The notes under the pieces were generated by a model that was not told the origin of the DNA, made no database searches, and saw only the letters and a program-made list of their open reading frames with translations. The translations under genes were made by a program, and so were the position numbers. A stretch of 5,086 nucleotides of DNA, from assembly GCA_031411575.1 (NCBI GenBank), contig JANOBJ010000271.1, positions 1 through 5,086 on the forward strand, written 5' to 3'. Positions 1 through 5,086 of this stretch are shown in pieces. Position 1 is the stretch's first letter; each line of letters begins with the position of its first letter. This DNA comes from JANOBJ01 sp031411575 (lineage in GTDB: Bacteria > Pseudomonadota > Gammaproteobacteria > Burkholderiales > Burkholderiaceae_C).

Positions 1-1
1 G

Positions 2-529
2 CAGCGCGTGCGCGCCTACTGGCAAACGCACGGCCGGCCCGACCAGCTGGTGATGAGCTTTCACGGCGTGCCCGAGCGCACCCTGCAGCTGGGCGACATG
101 TACCACTGCGAGTGCCACAAGACCGGCCGCCTGCTGGCCGAGCGCCTCGGCCTGCGCAAGGACCAGTACAAACTGACCTTCCAGTCGCGCTTTGGCAAGG
201 CCAAGTGGCTCGAGCCCTACACCGAGCCCACCCTGCGCGAACTGGGCACGGCGGGCGTCAAGCGGGTGGACGTGGTGTGCCCCGGCTTCACCAGCGACTG
301 CCTCGAAACGCTGGAGGAAATCGCGATGGAAGGCCGCGAGGCGTTCATCGAAACCGGCGGCCAGGAGTTCCACTACATCCCCTGTCTGAACGACAGCCCG
401 GCCTGGCTGAGCGCGCTGGCCGAGGTGGCGATCCAGCACATGGGCGGGTGGCCCACGCAGCAGCTGCCCGACGCAGACGTGCTGGAAGCGTCGCGCGCGG
501 CGGCGTTGCAGATGGGGGCTGTGCAGTGA
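2..529 (+). CDS. hemH: Ferrochelatase (protoheme ferro-lyase), C-terminal half; 5' end outside window
   Basis: Ferrochelatase inserts Fe2+ into protoporphyrin IX, the last step of protoheme synthesis, in the cytoplasm or at the inner membrane face. The frame is open from base 2 and gives 175 residues before TGA, about half of the family's usual 320-370. The GTG at base 8 is not a real start because homology continues upstream of it. Visible family marks, numbered from the first in-window codon: SFHGVPE at 19-25, with the metal-binding/catalytic His at 21; YHCECHKT at 34-41, matching the bacterial Y-x-C-x-C-H-K-T segment; FQSRFG at 60-65; and CPGFTSDCLETLEE at 93-106, with the conserved acidic residues of the active-site cleft. 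The C-terminus runs through a Leu-Asn-Asp (129-131) and a final helix. No frameshift or missing key residue is visible. The next + strand gene starts 37-43 bp later and could be cotranscribed. Family assignment is very secure. Confidence 0.96.
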   Translation, partial: QRVRAYWQTHGRPDQLVMSFHGVPERTLQLGDMYHCECHKTGRLLAERLGLRKDQYKLTFQSRFGKAKWLEPYTEPTLRELGTAGVKRVDVVCPGFTSDCLETLEEIAMEGREAFIETGGQEFHYIPCLNDSPAWLSALAEVAIQHMGGWPTQQLPDADVLEASRAAALQMGAVQ

Positions 530-540
530 TGCGGCGTATC

Positions 541-572
541 GGTCACTGTGCAGTGGATACCCAACAGTGACC
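541..572. repeat. Perfect 9-bp inverted repeat directly before the SnoaL-like gene
   Basis: GGTCACTGT at 541-549 is repeated as its exact reverse complement ACAGTGACC at 564-572, with a 14-base spacer. The right arm ends at the base before ATG 573 and covers the alternative GTG 567. A second copy of CAGTG at 551-555 could pair with the same CACTG (544-548), giving a mutually exclusive smaller hairpin. As RNA, the stem would lie across the translation start; as DNA, it has the size of a dimeric-regulator operator. The arms are seen directly; either role is inference. There is no U run, so it is not a terminator. Confidence 0.55.
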
Positions 573-962
573 ATGCCACCGGCCACCCTGCTCGACCGGT
601 TCTACGCTGCCATCCAGGCCGCTGACGCCGCAGCGTTGGCCGATTGCGTCCATCCTGATTTTTTGCTGCACTGGCAAGGCTCCACCGCCATTCCCTGGGC
701 CGGTGACTGGCGAGGCACCGACGGGCTGTTGCGGTTCTTCGCCATCCTCAACCAGCACGTGGAGGTGCTGGACGTGCAGCGGCTGCACACCCTGCAGGAT
801 GACGCCACCACCATGGTGCTGCTGCAAGGCCATTGGCGGCTGCGGGCCAGCGGCAAGGAGATCACGGCGCTGGCCGCGAACGTGTTCACCTTTGAGGCGG
901 AGCGCGTGCGTTCATACACGGTGCTGAACCACACGCAAGCGTTTGCGGACGCGTTGCGCTGA
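573..962 (+). CDS. SnoaL-like / NTF2-fold small protein
   Basis: This 129-residue protein (131 if GTG 567 is used) fits the SnoaL-like branch of the NTF2 superfamily, cone-shaped alpha+beta folds used as small enzymes (isomerases, cyclases, hydrolases) or as ligand-binding proteins. Visible from ATG 573: an N-terminal helix LLDRFYAAIQAADAAAL (6-22), the typical CVHPDFLLHW (25-34), then W-R-G-T-D-G-L-L-R-F-F at 46-56, the usual helix after the first strand pair, followed by beta-rich sequence with VLLQGHWRL (82-90) and a C-terminal strand ending in VLNHTQAF. Length matches a single-domain member. There is no signal peptide, so it is probably cytoplasmic. The substrate cannot be deduced. Neither candidate start has a good Shine-Dalgarno: a lone GGA (555-557) is 9 nt before GTG 567 and 15 nt before ATG 573, so the start is uncertain. 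It lies downstream of hemH and converges on the liv operon. Confidence 0.8.
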   Translation: MPPATLLDRFYAAIQAADAAALADCVHPDFLLHWQGSTAIPWAGDWRGTDGLLRFFAILNQHVEVLDVQRLHTLQDDATTMVLLQGHWRLRASGKEITALAANVFTFEAERVRSYTVLNHTQAFADALR

Positions 963-964
963 AG

Positions 965-999
965 CGCCTTTCGCGCGGCGTCAGGCGACGCGCAAGGCG
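965..999. other. Imperfect GC-rich hairpin just after the SnoaL-like gene
   Basis: CGCCTT (965-970) pairs with AAGGCG (994-999), and an inner GCGTC (978-982) pairs with GACGC (987-991) around an AGGC loop; the left side carries a larger unpaired bulge. It starts 2 bp after the stop at 962. It could help end transcription of the + strand genes, but no T run follows, so it is not a standard intrinsic terminator. In DNA this GC-rich, imperfect hairpins of this size also arise by chance. Confidence 0.25.
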
Positions 1000-1023
1000 A
1001 CCATCAACCTCGCATCCATCGTA

Positions 1024-1042
1024 TGCTATTATTTTAATAGCA
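1024..1042. repeat. AT-rich perfect 8-bp inverted repeat in the convergent intergenic region
   Basis: TGCTATTA (1024-1031) and TAATAGCA (1035-1042) are perfect reverse complements around a TTT spacer. This is an abrupt AT-rich island in otherwise GC-rich DNA. Neither strand has a T tract after the stem, so a canonical terminator is not supported. It resembles the short AT-rich palindromes scattered between genes in Comamonadaceae chromosomes, but that is recollection and not a search result. A repeat, a protein-binding site or a weak bidirectional terminator all remain possible. Confidence 0.5.
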
Positions 1043-1070
1043 AACTATGACCAGGGGGCGAAGACGACAG

Positions 1071-1092
1071 GCACATTTGATGCTAAATGTGC
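1071..1092. repeat. Perfect 8-bp inverted repeat 21 bp past the hydrolase stop
   Basis: GCACATTT (1071-1078) and AAATGTGC (1085-1092) are exact reverse complements with a 6-base spacer GATGCT. In RNA, G1070/U1093 and G1079/U1084 could add wobble pairs. It lies just downstream of the leftward operon's last stop codon, where a transcript-end hairpin would be expected, but no U run follows on the - strand. The best reading is a 3'-end stem (RNA protection or Rho-assisted termination). An operator is less likely because no gene starts here. Confidence 0.4.
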
Positions 1093-1113
1093 TCCCCGGG
1101 AGGCGTTTGCGCT

Positions 1114-1989
1114 TCAGTCGTTGGCGTCGATGAATGCGGCCACGATTTCGAGCTGATCGGGCACGTTGAGCGCGGGTGCGTGCCCGCAGCCAGGTACTTC
1201 AACAATGCGCGTCTGCCCGCGTGCACCCGGCCCGCGGGTGAGCATCAGAGCCGTGGTCTCGCGCGCCACCAGATCGCTCTCGGCGCCGCGCAGGCACAGC
1301 ACCGGCACCTTGAGCGCGTCGTAGTGCTCCCAGATCAGGTAGTCGTCCGGGTGGTGGATGAACTGCTGCACCATGGCCGGGTCGTAATGCGGCGTCACGC
1401 GGCCATCGGGCAGGCGCCGGGTGGAGGTTTCGGTCAGGCGCCGCCACTGCGCGTCGGTCAGCGCGCCATAGGGTTTGTAGACCTGCCGGAAGAAGGCTTC
1501 AAGCTCGGTCACGCTGGCAAACGCGGGCGGGTTGCCGGCGTAGGATTTGATGCGCTCGATCGCTGCATCCTGTACCTGCGGCGCGGTGTCGTTGAGCACC
1601 AGACTCTGGATGCGCTGCGCCAGCTCGGGCTCGAACAGGCCCGAAGCGCTGACCATGCCGATAGCACCGCCCATCGAGGTGCCGACCCAGTGCGCGCGCT
1701 CAATGCCCAGCTGTCGCAACAACTCCGCCGCGATCCGGGCATAGAACGCGAGGCAGTATTCGTGCTTCGGATCGGGGCTCCATTGCGACAACCCCCGGCC
1801 AATCGTGTCGGGGCAGACCACACGCCAGCCGCGCGTACTCAGGTGCGCGGCCAGTTCGTCCATGTCGCGACCGGTGCGCGCCAGACCGTGCCAGGCGATC
1901 ACGGTGCCGCGCGGCGTGCCCTGGGGCGCCCAGTCGGTGTAGTGATTCTCGCGGCCGGCGCAACGCAGGTAATGGGAGGTGAAGCTCAT
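1114..1989 (-). CDS. Alpha/beta hydrolase, last gene of the liv-type operon
   Basis: This is a cytoplasmic serine hydrolase of the alpha/beta fold (291 aa, normal for single-domain esterases, lactonases and C-C hydrolases). In order: oxyanion-side AWHGLARTG at 32-40 (HG at 34-35), DTIGRGLS at 61-68 after strand 4, nucleophile elbow GTSMGG at 103-108 with Ser105, a helical cap region from about 140 to 215, catalytic Asp239 in LCLRGAESDLV, and His270 in PGCGHAP. The triad is therefore complete. No signal peptide is seen. The start chosen is ATG 1989-1987, which overlaps the livM stop as ATGA. The same frame is open for another 60 codons upstream, but that stretch lies inside livM and has no fold similarity. 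No Shine-Dalgarno precedes the start, so translation probably depends on coupling to livM. The substrate is unknown; the operon position suggests an ester, amide, lactone or diketone brought in by the transporter (inference). Confidence 0.93.
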   Translation of the reverse strand: MSFTSHYLRCAGRENHYTDWAPQGTPRGTVIAWHGLARTGRDMDELAAHLSTRGWRVVCPDTIGRGLSQWSPDPKHEYCLAFYARIAAELLRQLGIERAHWVGTSMGGAIGMVSASGLFEPELAQRIQSLVLNDTAPQVQDAAIERIKSYAGNPPAFASVTELEAFFRQVYKPYGALTDAQWRRLTETSTRRLPDGRVTPHYDPAMVQQFIHHPDDYLIWEHYDALKVPVLCLRGAESDLVARETTALMLTRGPGARGQTRIVEVPGCGHAPALNVPDQLEIVAAFIDAND

Positions 1990-3113
1990 GAACGGTCTTT
2001 GGCAACAGGAGACGGGCGAACGGGTTGCGCGGCGCCCGAAGGTGCGGCGAGCAGCGCTCGGGCACGCAACCGCCCCACCACCCCGGTTGGAAAGTAATAC
2101 ACCGACAGCACGAAGAGCAGGCCCAGCCAGAGCAGCCACCGGTCCGGTGACAGCAGTGCCGACAGCCACGGTATCGCCGACGCGGCCTCGCTGCCCAGCT
2201 TGAGCAAGTCCTGCAGATAACTTTGTGCCACCACGAACAGCGCCGCCCCGATGGCCGCGCCATAGACCGTGCCCATGCCGCCGATCACCACGATCAACAG
2301 CACGTCGATCATGATCTCGAATGAGAGCGACGTGTCAGGCCCGTTGTAGCGCAACCAGAGCGCCAGCATCGCACCGGCCATGCAGGCAAACAGCGCCGAC
2401 AGCACGCTCGACAGGGTGCGGTACACCACCACGCGGTAGCCAATGGCCTCGGCCCGGAACTCGTTCTCGCGGATCGCCTGAAGCACCCGGCCAAACGGCG
2501 AGTTGACGATGCGCAGCAGCGCCAGCAGCATCGCCAGCGCCGCGAAAAACAGCACGTAGTAGCCGAGCAAGCGGCCATCGAGCGTGACACCAAGAAAAGG
2601 CTGCTCGGCAAACTCGAAGCTCGGCGACAGCAGCTCGGGGACCTTGAAAGTCAAGCCGTCCTCACCGCCCGTGATGTCCGACAGCTGCGAGGCCAGCGTC
2701 TGAAACGCTGACGCCACCGCCAGCGTGATCATCGCGAAGAAGATAGCACGCACGCGCAGCGAGAACAGACCAATGGCTAGCGACAACAGCAGTGACAGCA
2801 GCAGCGCGCACGCTAGCCCCGTGGCCAGCGCACCCCAGGTCGGCCCCAGGCGTGTGGAGGCGATCGCGATGCCATAGGCGCCAATGCCAAAAAACATGGT
2901 GTGCGCAAAACTCACAATGCCGGTGTAGCCCAGCAACAAATCGAAACTCGCCACCAGCACCACAAACACCAGCACCTTGGCCGCCACGCTGAGCGCCTTG
3001 ACGCCCGGAAACAGAAAGGGCGCAAAGGCCAGCGCGAGCAGCAAAGCGGCCAGCAGCAGCGCGAGCAGGCGGCTGCGCGGCAGGTCGTTGGAAAGTAGGC
3101 GGGTCAACAGCAT
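1986..3113 (-). CDS. livM: Branched-chain amino acid-type ABC transporter permease LivM
   Basis: One of two inner-membrane permeases of a HAAT-family importer; with LivH it forms the channel driven by LivG/LivF. The 375 residues fall within the family's usual 300-425. Seen: a hydrophobic N-terminal span (16-36), a second near 44-60 leading into LGYTGIVSFAHTMFFGIGAYG (61-81), the LivM hallmark block; further spans at about 95-118, 121-140 and 182-202; IRENEFRAEAIGY (214-226), the cytoplasmic coupling segment facing the ATPase; then spans at about 233-254 and 265-279, GGMGTVYGAAIGA (278-290), and a last span at 326-341. The basic tail is non-conserved. Start ATG 3113 was chosen because the 33 codons available upstream read through a repeat-like element. 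Its ribosome site is weak (AAAAGG at 3131-3126, 12 nt away). The stop overlaps the hydrolase ATG by 4 bp. Substrate not inferable. Confidence 0.93.
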   Translation of the reverse strand: MLLTRLLSNDLPRSRLLALLLAALLLALAFAPFLFPGVKALSVAAKVLVFVVLVASFDLLLGYTGIVSFAHTMFFGIGAYGIAIASTRLGPTWGALATGLACALLLSLLLSLAIGLFSLRVRAIFFAMITLAVASAFQTLASQLSDITGGEDGLTFKVPELLSPSFEFAEQPFLGVTLDGRLLGYYVLFFAALAMLLALLRIVNSPFGRVLQAIRENEFRAEAIGYRVVVYRTLSSVLSALFACMAGAMLALWLRYNGPDTSLSFEIMIDVLLIVVIGGMGTVYGAAIGAALFVVAQSYLQDLLKLGSEAASAIPWLSALLSPDRWLLWLGLLFVLSVYYFPTGVVGRLRARALLAAPSGAAQPVRPSPVAKDRS

Positions 3114-3234
3114 AGAAGGTCGGCGCCTTTTCGCGGAACACCGCGGAGCTGGCGTTGCCGGGCCGCTGGTGTTGCCCCCTTGAGGGGGGATTCGGCTACA
3201 CGAAGTGAGCAAGTAACGGGGGTGGGTGTCATAT
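3114..3234. repeat. Intergenic repeat-like element with hairpins between livH and livM
   Basis: The only gap in the operon, 121 bp. It contains CCCCC-TTGA-GGGGG (3175-3188, extendable by a T-A pair), GCT(A)CAC-GAA-GTGAGC (3195-3210, one bulged A), and CGCGG-AACA-CCGCG (3132-3145). The order CACCC...CCCCC...GGGGG...GGCCCGG...CCGCGG, read on the - strand, resembles an intergenic element I recall in many copies in Comamonadaceae genomes. That match is from memory. In the transcript the hairpins could act as a processing, stabilising or attenuating barrier between livH and livM. No ORF with family similarity and no promoter is evident. Confidence 0.55.
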
Positions 3235-4221
3235 TTAGCGGTTCGCGACGGGATAGACGCCTTGCGGCCGCCAAAGGAGCACTGTCACCATCAGCACGAT
3301 GCTGGCGAACTGCGTCGCGACCGGCAGCAAAAACCCGACATAGTTGGTCATCAGCCCCACCAGCAATGCACCGATCAGCGCACCACCGGTCGAGCCCAGG
3401 CCGCCGATGATGATCACGATGAAGATCAGCACATTGACCTGCGCGCCCATCTGCGGCACCAGGTTTTGCTGGAACAGGCCCCACATCACGCCGCCCAGGC
3501 CCGCGAGCGCGCTGCCCTCCACGAACACGCCGACGAACAGGCGGCGGATGCGGTAGCCGAGTGATTCGACCATCTCGCGGTCTTGCACGCCGGCGCGGAT
3601 CAACAGGCCGATCTTGGTGCGGCCCAGCGTCCAGGCCAGCAAGCCGAAGATCACCGCGCCCACCACCACCGCCAGAATGCGGTACTTGCCAATGGCCGCA
3701 TCGGCGACCAGCACCGAACCGCGCAGCGCTTCGGGCAGCGGCAGCGGGATCTGCCCCGGCCCCCAGATCACCTTGATCAGCTCTTCACCGATGATCATGC
3801 CGCCCATCGTGATGAGGATTTGCTTCAGGTGCTGGCCATAGACCGGGCGCACGATGAAACGCTCGAACGCCAGCCCCACCGCGGCCGCCACCCCCATTGC
3901 CACCAGCATCGCGGGAAACACGGCCAGCAGGTTGCGCCAGAGGTCCTGCGAGCCGGTCCAGTCGCTCATCAGCCCCAGCACGCTGCTCGCCACGAAAGCA
4001 CCGAGCGCGATGAACACGCCGTGGCCAAAATTGAGCACATCCATCAGACCGAACACCAGCGTCAGGCCCGAGGCGATGACGAAGATGATCATGCCCATCG
4101 CCAGCCCCGCCACGGTGAGCGTGAGCCAGGTCGAGCCTGACCCGACCAGTGGCAGCGCCACCAGCGCCAGCAGCGGCACCAGCAAGAGCGGCTTGACGTC
4201 AAAATCCTGATTGACCGTCAT
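3235..4221 (-). CDS. livH: Branched-chain amino acid-type ABC transporter permease LivH
   Basis: Inner-membrane permease and partner of LivM in the same HAAT importer. Its 328 residues are slightly longer than the common 285-310. Seen: membrane spans at about 10-26 and 31-50; GLTLVFGLMDVLNFGHGVFIALGAF at 52-76, the LivH hallmark block (N64, G66, H67, G68); spans at about 96-118, 137-148 (MGGMIIGEELIK) and 181-199; RAGVQDREMVESLGYRIRRLF (209-229), the ATPase-coupling loop; IFIVIIIGGLGSTGGALIGALLVG (266-289); and the terminal WRPQGVYP (317-324). The start ATG 4221-4219 overlaps the livF stop by 4 bp (ATGA). There is only a weak G-rich stretch upstream, so coupling to livF is likely. It ends in TAA, 121 bp before livM. 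No oddities in the core motifs. The substrate cannot be read from the sequence; HAAT systems carry branched-chain amino acids, urea, amides or aromatic acids. Confidence 0.95.
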   Translation of the reverse strand: MTVNQDFDVKPLLLVPLLALVALPLVGSGSTWLTLTVAGLAMGMIIFVIASGLTLVFGLMDVLNFGHGVFIALGAFVASSVLGLMSDWTGSQDLWRNLLAVFPAMLVAMGVAAAVGLAFERFIVRPVYGQHLKQILITMGGMIIGEELIKVIWGPGQIPLPLPEALRGSVLVADAAIGKYRILAVVVGAVIFGLLAWTLGRTKIGLLIRAGVQDREMVESLGYRIRRLFVGVFVEGSALAGLGGVMWGLFQQNLVPQMGAQVNVLIFIVIIIGGLGSTGGALIGALLVGLMTNYVGFLLPVATQFASIVLMVTVLLWRPQGVYPVANR

Positions 4222-4943
4222 AGCGCCAGCCCCAGCAACGACTTTTGCAGCGCTTCATCGCCAGCCAGATCGGCCATGCGCCCGCTGTGCACCACGCGAC
4301 CGTTGTCCATAACCGCGACGCTGTCGCCCAGGCGTTGCGCAAAACCGATGTTCTGTTCGACCAGCAGCAGCGTGACGCCCTGCGACTTGAGTTCACCGAA
4401 GGCGTCGATCATGTTGTTGATGATGGCGGGCGCCAGGCCCTTGCTGGGCTCATCCACGATCAACAACTCGCGTGGCTCGATAATGGCGCGCGCTACCGCG
4501 AGCATCTGCTTCTGCCCGCCGGAGAGCTTGCCCGCGGGGTAGTTCCAGAATTTTCCGACCGGTGGAAACAGCTTGAAAATCCATTTGAGCCGGCCGTCGT
4601 CCATCTCGGCCGCGCGCCGAGCACCGCGCGCGGCCAGCAGCATGTTTTCCTTGACCGTGAGATCGGAAAAAATGCCCATGTTCTCGGGCACATAAGCAAT
4701 GTTGAGGGCCGCGATCTGCGGCGTGTCGCGCAGCGTGATGTCCTGCCCCGCAAACGTGATGCGCCCGGCAGACGCCTTCCACAGCCCCATGATGGTTCGC
4801 AGCGTCGTGGTCTTGCCGGCGCCGTTGCGGCCGAGCAGCATGGTGAGCTGACCTTTCGGCACGGCCAGATCCGCCCCGTGCAGGATGTGGTATGCCCCGA
4901 TGTGGGTGTGGACGCCTTCCAGATGCAGCAATGGTTCGCTCAT
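4218..4943 (-). CDS. livF: Branched-chain amino acid-type ABC transporter ATP-binding protein LivF
   Basis: Cytoplasmic ATPase that pairs with LivG to power the importer; 241 residues, a normal single nucleotide-binding domain. Motifs: Walker A GRNGAGKT at 38-45, Q-loop region AYVPENMGIF (83-92) with Glu at the Q position as in many LivF proteins, ABC signature LSGGQKQ (140-146), Walker B LLIVDEP (160-166, with D164 and E165), D-loop SKGLAP (167-172), and LLVEQN (193-198), where LivF proteins typically have Glu-Gln instead of the switch His. These are the marks that separate LivF from LivG. The start ATG 4943 has a full AGGAGG 4 nt upstream (4953-4948). It overlaps the livG stop (4942-4940) by 4 bp, and its own stop overlaps the livH start in the same way. 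Confidence 0.96.
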   Translation of the reverse strand: MSEPLLHLEGVHTHIGAYHILHGADLAVPKGQLTMLLGRNGAGKTTTLRTIMGLWKASAGRITFAGQDITLRDTPQIAALNIAYVPENMGIFSDLTVKENMLLAARGARRAAEMDDGRLKWIFKLFPPVGKFWNYPAGKLSGGQKQMLAVARAIIEPRELLIVDEPSKGLAPAIINNMIDAFGELKSQGVTLLLVEQNIGFAQRLGDSVAVMDNGRVVHSGRMADLAGDEALQKSLLGLAL

Positions 4944-5086
4944 GCGGCCTCCTGGCTCACACCGAGATAGGCTTCTTGAACCACGGGCGATGCGATCACT
5001 TCTGCTGGCTCGCCATCGGCCACCAGTTGCCCGTTGTGCAGCACGATGATGCGGTCGGCCAGTTCACGCACCACGTCCATCTTGTG
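4940..5086 (-). CDS. livG: Branched-chain amino acid-type ABC transporter ATP-binding protein LivG, C-terminal end only
   Basis: Forty-eight residues plus TGA; the rest of the gene lies beyond the right edge. The fragment starts HKMDVVRELADRIIVLHNGQLVADG (1-25) and continues with EPAEVIASPVVQEAYLG (26-42). This matches the end of LivG ATPases, which typically read EHDM-x-x-V...ADRI-V-L-x-x-G...G-x-P-x-x-V...V-x-x-AYLG. The first residue would be the switch (H-loop) histidine, which LivF lacks, so the pair has the usual LivG/LivF asymmetry. The stop (4942-4940) overlaps the livF start as ATGA. The short terminal SQEAA is not conserved. The call rests on a short piece but is supported by both motif and context. 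The binding-protein gene, if in this operon, would be further upstream, outside the window. Confidence 0.9.
   Translation of the reverse strand, partial: HKMDVVRELADRIIVLHNGQLVADGEPAEVIASPVVQEAYLGVSQEAA
4948..4953 (-). promoter_or_regulatory. Strong Shine-Dalgarno AGGAGG for livF, inside the livG end
   Basis: CCTCCT on the + strand reads AGGAGG on the - strand, 4 nt before the livF ATG. It is the only strong ribosome site in this operon segment; livH and the hydrolase rely on stop-start overlaps with weak sites and livM has only AAAAGG. It supports the livF start and suggests that LivF is translated well on its own as well as by coupling to livG. Confidence 0.7.

Noticed and set aside
1021..1050. 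Possible promoter in the AT-rich stretch
   Set aside because: TATTAT-like and TTTGCT-like hexamers can be picked out, but they fall within the palindrome and no gene starts downstream in either direction.
1087..2097. Long + strand open frame (336 codons) opposite the hydrolase
   Set aside because: It lies antisense to a gene with a complete catalytic triad; the translation is rich in Arg, Gly and His without domain motifs. Such mirror frames are expected in GC-rich DNA.
1990..2169. N-terminal extension of the hydrolase from 2169
   Set aside because: The 60 extra residues lie fully inside livM in another frame; the fold begins at the ATG that overlaps the livM stop.
3114..3212. N-terminal extension of livM from an upstream ATG at 3212
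   Set aside because: The 33 extra residues are encoded by the repeat-like element, contain no membrane span or family similarity, and precede a good hydrophobic N-terminus at ATG 3113.
3583..4140. + strand open frame of 185 codons, His- and Arg-rich, opposite livH
   Set aside because: Antisense shadow of livH; low-complexity His/Arg/Gln composition, no recognisable fold and no ribosome site.
4356..4367. LivF lacking the switch histidine (VEQN instead of a His), as a possible defect
   Set aside because: Glu-Gln at this place is usual for LivF; the LivG fragment carries the His at its in-window start, so this is normal pair asymmetry.
4245..4970. + strand open frame of 241 codons opposite livF
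   Set aside because: Mirrors the livF reading frame almost exactly; livF has every ABC ATPase motif and a strong ribosome site, so the + strand frame is a shadow.
1..5086. CRISPR array, transposase, tRNA/rRNA, toxin-antitoxin or defence genes
   Set aside because: No direct repeat array, no cloverleaf or rRNA sequence, and every coding stretch is accounted for by housekeeping or transport families.

Overview
The window looks like a stretch of a GC-rich betaproteobacterial chromosome, most likely from the Comamonadaceae (Acidovorax, Hydrogenophaga, Polaromonas or Variovorax type). That placement is an inference. It rests on the strong GC bias at third codon positions, the protein flavours, and an intergenic element between two transporter genes that resembles a dispersed repeat I recall from genomes of that family. 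No species can be named from the sequence alone.

Layout: on the + strand the window opens inside hemH (ferrochelatase; C-terminal half, 2-529). It is followed by a small SnoaL/NTF2-fold protein (573-962, or from GTG 567). A perfect 9-bp inverted repeat sits directly in front of its ATG. A 151-bp convergent intergenic region (963-1113) holds three inverted repeats but no clear U-tract terminator. Everything to its right is on the - strand and reads leftward. In transcription order it is livG (C-terminal end only, 5086-4940), livF (4943-4218), livH (4221-3235), a 121-bp gap with a repeat-like element, livM (3113-1986), and an alpha/beta hydrolase (1989-1114).

The - strand genes form one operon for an ABC importer of the branched-chain/hydrophobic amino acid (HAAT, Liv) family: two ATPases (LivG, LivF) and two membrane permeases (LivH, LivM). 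livG/livF, livF/livH and livM/hydrolase each overlap by 4 bp (ATGA), which suggests translational coupling. Only livH/livM is open, and that gap holds the repeat-like element. The periplasmic binding protein that sets specificity is not in the window, so the substrate is unknown. The tightly coupled hydrolase suggests import of something that is then hydrolysed in the cytoplasm, such as an ester, amide, lactone or ring-cleavage intermediate, but this is an inference.

I see no CRISPR array, transposase, integrase, tRNA, rRNA, toxin-antitoxin pair or phage gene, and no convincing new defence or biosynthetic system. The points worth a second look are the hydrolase-transporter coupling, the repeat inside the operon (which also decides the livM start), and the inverted repeats at 541-572, 1024-1042 and 1071-1092.
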